From Deinococcus murrayi DSM 11303 (GTDB lineage: Bacteria > Deinococcota > Deinococci > Deinococcales > Deinococcaceae): DNA of 64,000 nt. Shown one piece after another: positions 59,632 through 64,000 of this stretch; the first letter of the stretch is position 1, and each line of letters opens with the position of its first letter. Location: NCBI RefSeq assembly GCF_000482805.1, contig NZ_KI519502.1, forward strand, positions 82,413 to 146,412, given 5' to 3'. The notes beneath the pieces are model-generated. The model did no database searches. It was given only the letters and a program-made list of their open reading frames with translations, and was not told the origin of the DNA. Both the position numbers and the translations under genes were made by a program.

Positions 59632-59660
59632 TTGACGCCCCAGGGTGCGCCCGTTACACT
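59632..59660 (+). promoter_or_regulatory. promoter of the aspS2 leader
   Basis: TTGACG (59632-59637), a 17-base spacer, then TACACT (59655-59660), which ends 7 bases before the ATG of the leader peptide. The mRNA should therefore begin at or next to that ATG. Confidence 0.8.
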
Positions 59661-59667
59661 TCCCGGC

Positions 59668-59718
59668 ATGAGTGCGGCCCGCGTCACCCCCGTGAACGTG
59701 AATGACGACCCCCGGTAG
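59668..59718 (+). CDS. aspS2 leader peptide (putative attenuator peptide)
   Basis: Seventeen codons encode MSAARVTPVNVNDDPR and a TAG stop. The codons AAC, GTG, AAT, GAC, GAC (59695-59709) place two Asn and two Asp residues just before the end. The peptide is leaderless with a well-formed promoter and is followed after 26 bases by a terminator hairpin and then by the gene for a tRNA synthetase that charges Asp onto tRNA-Asp and tRNA-Asn. This is the build of a leader peptide that senses charged tRNA. Its expression is inferred from layout only. Confidence 0.7.
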   Translation: MSAARVTPVNVNDDPR

Positions 59719-59785
59719 GGGACGTCTTGCCGCCGCATCGCCGCGCCCCCGACCTCCCCTTGCCGGAGTCGGGGGCTTTCCCTTT
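59710..59785 (+). terminator. attenuator: terminator with competing antiterminator
   Basis: Terminator: GCCCCCGAC (59745-59753) pairs perfectly with GTCGGGGGC (59768-59776), then TTTCCCTTT. Antiterminator: GGTAGGGG (59714-59721) can pair with CCCCGACC (59747-59754) at 7 of 8 positions and would break the terminator. GGTAGGGG overlaps the leader stop codon, so a ribosome that finishes the peptide hides it, while one stalled at the Asn codons leaves it free. A third fold, CCCC-GGTA-GGGG (59710-59721), would favour termination when no ribosome is present. Confidence 0.7.
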
Positions 59786-59833
59786 CCCCCTTTTCCCCTT
59801 TCGCCGAGCCAGCCCACAGCCAGGAGGCCCCCC

Positions 59834-61132
<1,299 letters not shown>

Positions 61133-61175
61133 AGGCCTGGGCGGGTGGGGCCGGAGAGCAGCGTATCCTCCTCTC

Positions 61176-62432
61176 ATGACCCACCCGGATCCCTCCCCGG
61201 CGGACACCCCCGAACTGGCCCCCCAGCCGCCCGCCGCTTCCGCCTACAGCTCCCTCGACCCCGCCGCGCTGCGCCACCCCGACAGCCTGAAGTGGACCCA
61301 CTACCCAGAGGACGTGCTGCCGCTGTGGGTCGCCGACATGGATTTTCCGGTCGCGCCCGCCATCGTGGAGGCCTTGCAAGAGCGCCTAGGGCGGGGGTTG
61401 GGCTACGGCCAACTCTTCGGGGACGAGCGGCTCATCGCCGCCCTCCAGGACAAGATCGCGGGGTATGGCCTGGGGGAGCTGCCGCGTGAGGGCTTCTCCT
61501 TCACGCCGGGGGTGGTGCCCGGCATCTACGCGGCGGTCGCGGCCCTGAGTGCGCCGGGCGAACCGGTCCTGACCATGACGCCGATTTACTACCCCTTTCA
61601 CCAGGCGGTGACGAACCAGGGCCGCCGGGTGGCCGCCGCGCCCCTGCGCGAGCCGGAGGGGCCGGGGGGGCGCTGGAACATCGACTGGAACGCGCTGGAG
61701 GCCGCCGCCCCCGGCTGTCGCCTGCTGCTGCTGTGCCACCCCCACAACCCCAGCGGGCGCGTCTGGGACAAAGAAGAGCTGGCGCGGCTGCGCGACTTCG
61801 TGCTCCGCCACGACCTGCACGTCATGTCCGACGAGCTGCACGCCGACCTGCGGCTCTCCGACGTGCCCTTCGAGTCCTTTGCCGCCGACCCCCGCGTTCA
61901 GGGCCGCACGGTCACGCTGACGGGGCCGGCCAAGGCCTACAACACGGCGGGCCTGGGCATCGGCGTGATGGTGGGCCATGACCCCGAACTGGTGAAACGG
62001 GTGCGCGGGGCGGCGGGCGGCTTGATGGGCCACCCCTCTACCCTGAGCGTGGCTGCGTGGCGGGCGGCGCTGGCGGGGGCGGGGCCGTGGCTGCGCGACA
62101 CGGTCGCCTACCTGCGCGGCAACCGCGACGTGATGGCCGCTTTCGTGGAGGCGCGGTTGCCCTGGGCGCGGTTCTCCCTGCCGGAGGCGACCTACCTGGG
62201 CTGGCTGGACCTGCGGGCACACCCCCGCGCCGCCGAGATGCAGGAGTTCCTGCTCACGGAGGCCAAGGTCGCCGTGCAGGGCGGCCCCCTCTTCGCGCCG
62301 GAGGGGGAAGCGGAGCGCTATCAGGGCTTCGTGCGGGTCAACTTCGCCACGAGCCGCCCCCTCCTCCTCGGGGCGCTGGAGCGAATGACGGCGGCGCTGG
62401 AGCGGGAGGCCCCGGCAGCCGTAGGACCGTGA
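61176..62432 (+). CDS. PLP-dependent aminotransferase, MalY/PatB cystathionine beta-lyase type
   Basis: A 418-residue fold-type I enzyme. WVADMDFPVAPAIVEAL at the N-terminus is the MalY/PatB hallmark, LLCHPHNPSGRVW gives the PLP-contact Asn, and the lysine that binds PLP is in LTGPAKAYNTAGLG. Relatives split cystathionine to homocysteine or transaminate. TATCCT at 61164-61169 lies 6 bases before the ATG. It is 43 bases after aspS2 and has its own promoter. Confidence 0.88.
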   Translation: MTHPDPSPADTPELAPQPPAASAYSSLDPAALRHPDSLKWTHYPEDVLPLWVADMDFPVAPAIVEALQERLGRGLGYGQLFGDERLIAALQDKIAGYGLGELPREGFSFTPGVVPGIYAAVAALSAPGEPVLTMTPIYYPFHQAVTNQGRRVAAAPLREPEGPGGRWNIDWNALEAAAPGCRLLLLCHPHNPSGRVWDKEELARLRDFVLRHDLHVMSDELHADLRLSDVPFESFAADPRVQGRTVTLTGPAKAYNTAGLGIGVMVGHDPELVKRVRGAAGGLMGHPSTLSVAAWRAALAGAGPWLRDTVAYLRGNRDVMAAFVEARLPWARFSLPEATYLGWLDLRAHPRAAEMQEFLLTEAKVAVQGGPLFAPEGEAERYQGFVRVNFATSRPLLLGALERMTAALEREAPAAVGP

Positions 62433-62490
62433 GGTTTGGACCGCTGGCCGCCCTTTGTCGGTAGAGCGCGGCGGGCAAGGTCTGTTCAGC

Positions 62491-62512
62491 TCCTCCCCCT
62501 TGAGGGGGGAGG
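62491..62512. terminator. hairpin between convergent aminotransferase and hisG genes
   Basis: CCTCCCCC-TTGA-GGGGGGAGG folds strongly but has no T run on either side. It resembles palindromes scattered through many bacterial genomes and may mark the shared transcript end. Confidence 0.5.
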
Positions 62513-62556
62513 TCGGGAGGGGGTAAGCGGCCCCGGCGTCCCCGAACGCGCGGTTC

Positions 62557-63237
62557 TCAATCCCGCCTGTCGGCCTGGCCGAACGGTCCGTTCTCCTGCT
62601 GACCCTCCGCCACCAACTCGCGCAGCCGCTCGATGAGGGGCCGCAAGCGCCCCCGCCGCAGCTTGAGGGCGGCGCGGTTGACGACCAGCCGGGCCGAGGA
62701 GTGAAAGAGGACGTCGCGTTCCTCTAACCCGTTGGCCCGCAGGGTGCCGCCCGTCTGCACGAGGTCCACCACCGCGTCGGCGAGGCCCGTCAGCGCGGCG
62801 AGTTCGATGTTGCCCGACAGCTTGACGACCTCGGCGGGAATCCCCTGCGCGGCGAGGTAGGCGCGGGCCGAGCGGGGGTACTTGGTAGCGACCTGGTAGA
62901 CGGGGCCGCTCGCCCCCACCTCGCGGATGTACGAGAGGCGGCAGGCCGCAAAGCGCAGGTCGACCGGCTCGAACACCGCCCGCCCCGACTCGACGAGCAC
63001 GTCCTTGCCGACGATGCCGAAGTCGGCGACGCCGAGGTCGACGTACACGGGCACGTCCTGATTGCGCAGCTCCAGCACCGTCAGCCCCGGAAACTCGTGC
63101 CGCAGCGCCCGCGAGGGGCCGGGCAGCGCGAGCGGCAACCCCGCCCGTGCGAGGAGCGCCGCCCCCTCAGTCAGGATGCGGCCCTTGGGGAGGGCGAGGG
63201 TGAGGTGCTCTGGGCCGCGGGCGGAAGCCGGGGTCAT
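62557..63237 (-). CDS. hisG: ATP phosphoribosyltransferase catalytic subunit, short form
   Basis: A 226-residue enzyme for the first step of histidine synthesis, joining ATP and [22 protein letters not shown] is the N-terminal hallmark, and [36 protein letters not shown] contains the PRPP-binding and active-site loop. It lacks the C-terminal regulatory domain of long-form HisG, so it needs HisZ. ATG 63237 overlaps the hisZ stop (ATGA). Confidence 0.95.
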   Translation of the reverse strand: MTPASARGPEHLTLALPKGRILTEGAALLARAGLPLALPGPSRALRHEFPGLTVLELRNQDVPVYVDLGVADFGIVGKDVLVESGRAVFEPVDLRFAACRLSYIREVGASGPVYQVATKYPRSARAYLAAQGIPAEVVKLSGNIELAALTGLADAVVDLVQTGGTLRANGLEERDVLFHSSARLVVNRAALKLRRGRLRPLIERLRELVAEGQQENGPFGQADRRD

Positions 63238-64000
63238 GCGGCCCCCTCCCCGTCGCGCAGGGTCTGGCCCTGCGCCCAGCGGCGAATGCCCCGCGCCCGG
63301 CAGTAGGCGAGCAGCTCGGCCCGGTCCTCCGTCCAGGCGAGTTCGGCGGTCAGCCCCAGCGAGCGGGCGTGCTCGGCTCCCGCCCGGTCGAGGGCGAGCA
63401 CCACCTCCGGTTCGGGGGGAAGGCCCCGCGCCGCCACCTCGGTCAGGCGCTCCAGCCCCACCGCAAAGCCCGCCCCCGGCAACCCACCGAGGTCGTAGCG
63501 CCCCCCGCCCAGCAGCGGCTGACTCAGCCCCGGCGCGTAGGCCCGGAAGGTCAGCCCGGTGTAGTACCCGTAGCGGCGGCTCGCGCCGAGGTCAAAGAGC
63601 AGGTCTTCTCCGGCGAGCGCCGCCACCGCCTCCAGGTGCGCCACCGCCGCCCGCGCCCGCTCGCCCCGCGCGAGGCCGCCCGCCTGCGCGAGCACCTCTG
63701 GCCCGCCGTAGAGGTCGGTGAGCTGATGCAGGGTGCGGGTGACCCCGGCCTCCAGCCCGTGCCGGGCGGCGAGGAGGTCCACGTCCGCGCCGCTCTTGCG
63801 GTCGATGGCTCCATGCAGCGCTTCTCTGGCGGCGGGCGCGAGGCCCGCGTCCTCCAGCACGGCATCTACAAATCCGGGATAGCCCACCTCCAGCACGGCG
63901 GGCACGCCCACCACCTCCAGCGCCCGCTGCCCCAGCGCGAGCAGCTCGGCGTCGGCCTGCGGGGTCGCCACGCCAATCAGCTCTACGCCGACCTGGGCAA
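63234..64000 (-). CDS. hisZ: ATP phosphoribosyltransferase regulatory subunit, 5' end outside window
   Basis: The C-terminal 255 or so residues of HisZ, a histidyl-tRNA-synthetase paralogue that carries the feedback site for short-form His[23 protein letters not shown] and [20 protein letters not shown], then [23 protein letters not shown], match class II motifs; the family lacks tRNA charging. The frame is open to the right edge, so the start lies beyond. It is coupled to hisG by a 4-base overlap. Confidence 0.93.
   Translation of the reverse strand, partial: AQVGVELIGVATPQADAELLALGQRALEVVGVPAVLEVGYPGFVDAVLEDAGLAPAAREALHGAIDRKSGADVDLLAARHGLEAGVTRTLHQLTDLYGGPEVLAQAGGLARGERARAAVAHLEAVAALAGEDLLFDLGASRRYGYYTGLTFRAYAPGLSQPLLGGGRYDLGGLPGAGFAVGLERLTEVAARGLPPEPEVVLALDRAGAEHARSLGLTAELAWTEDRAELLAYCRARGIRRWAQGQTLRDGEGAA

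Noticed and set aside
62433..62556. Riboswitch or his leader peptide between the aminotransferase and hisG
   Set aside because: The gap is at the 3' end of both genes, so no leader can act there; only a palindromic hairpin is present.

Overview
The window is a stretch of chromosome from a high-GC member of the genus Deinococcus. The main evidence is a ddrA gene, which is characteristic of Deinococcus, together with an archaeal-type second aspartyl-tRNA synthetase, a PolX with a PHP domain, and very many genes whose start codon sits 6 to 8 bases after a TANNNT box, the signature of leaderless transcription known from this genus. Almost every base is coding. There is no prophage, CRISPR array or complete insertion sequence.

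Left part (1-16.5 kb): an aldo/keto reductase, rarA, a putative metallopeptidase with a small partner, and a CrtI-like oxidoreductase. Then comes a small RiPP-type island: a PqqD-like recognition protein, an HPr-kinase-like protein, and a nucleotidyltransferase fused to a lasso-peptide B2-type protease, with no visible precursor or cyclase. A DUF4139 protein follows, then a five-gene peptide ABC importer (substrate protein, two permeases, two ATPases).

Middle-left (16-31 kb): secG, tRNA-Leu and purD in one line, a metallo-hydrolase, an orphan amino-acid binding protein, a gamma carbonic anhydrase, a cold-shock protein, a drug/metabolite exporter, histidinol phosphatase with polX, a copper/cytochrome-oxidase assembly operon (PCuAC, SCO, CtaG), a LacI regulator, a frameshifted diguanylate cyclase and tdk.

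Middle-right (31-50 kb): rpmE, an amidohydrolase, a Spo0M-like protein, polyphosphate glucokinase, a GAF-GGDEF protein, rpmI-rplT, the broken end of an ISAs1-type insertion sequence beside long poly-A and poly-C tracts, a secreted ExeM/NucH nuclease lipoprotein, an SDR-flavoprotein-hrpB operon, the ddrA operon with a tiny membrane-protein gene, a subtilisin-like lipoprotein and a secreted peptidyl-prolyl isomerase.

Right part (50-64 kb): a FemABX-type ligase, an acyl-CoA dehydrogenase, a complete branched-chain amino-acid importer (livJHMGF), a phosphatase-acetyltransferase-dehydrogenase operon, aspS2, a MalY/PatB-type aminotransferase, hisG and the 3' part of hisZ.

The most striking finding is in front of aspS2. 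A leaderless 16-codon reading frame holding Asn-Val-Asn-Asp-Asp is followed by a terminator hairpin and a segment that could form a competing antiterminator, which is the layout of a ribosome-mediated attenuator. In Deinococcus this enzyme feeds tRNA-dependent asparagine synthesis, so control by asparagine supply would make sense. A second notable signal is a family of intergenic elements built from 7-base words (YYAGCNN on one arm, the complement on the other), found at seven gene ends in the window.
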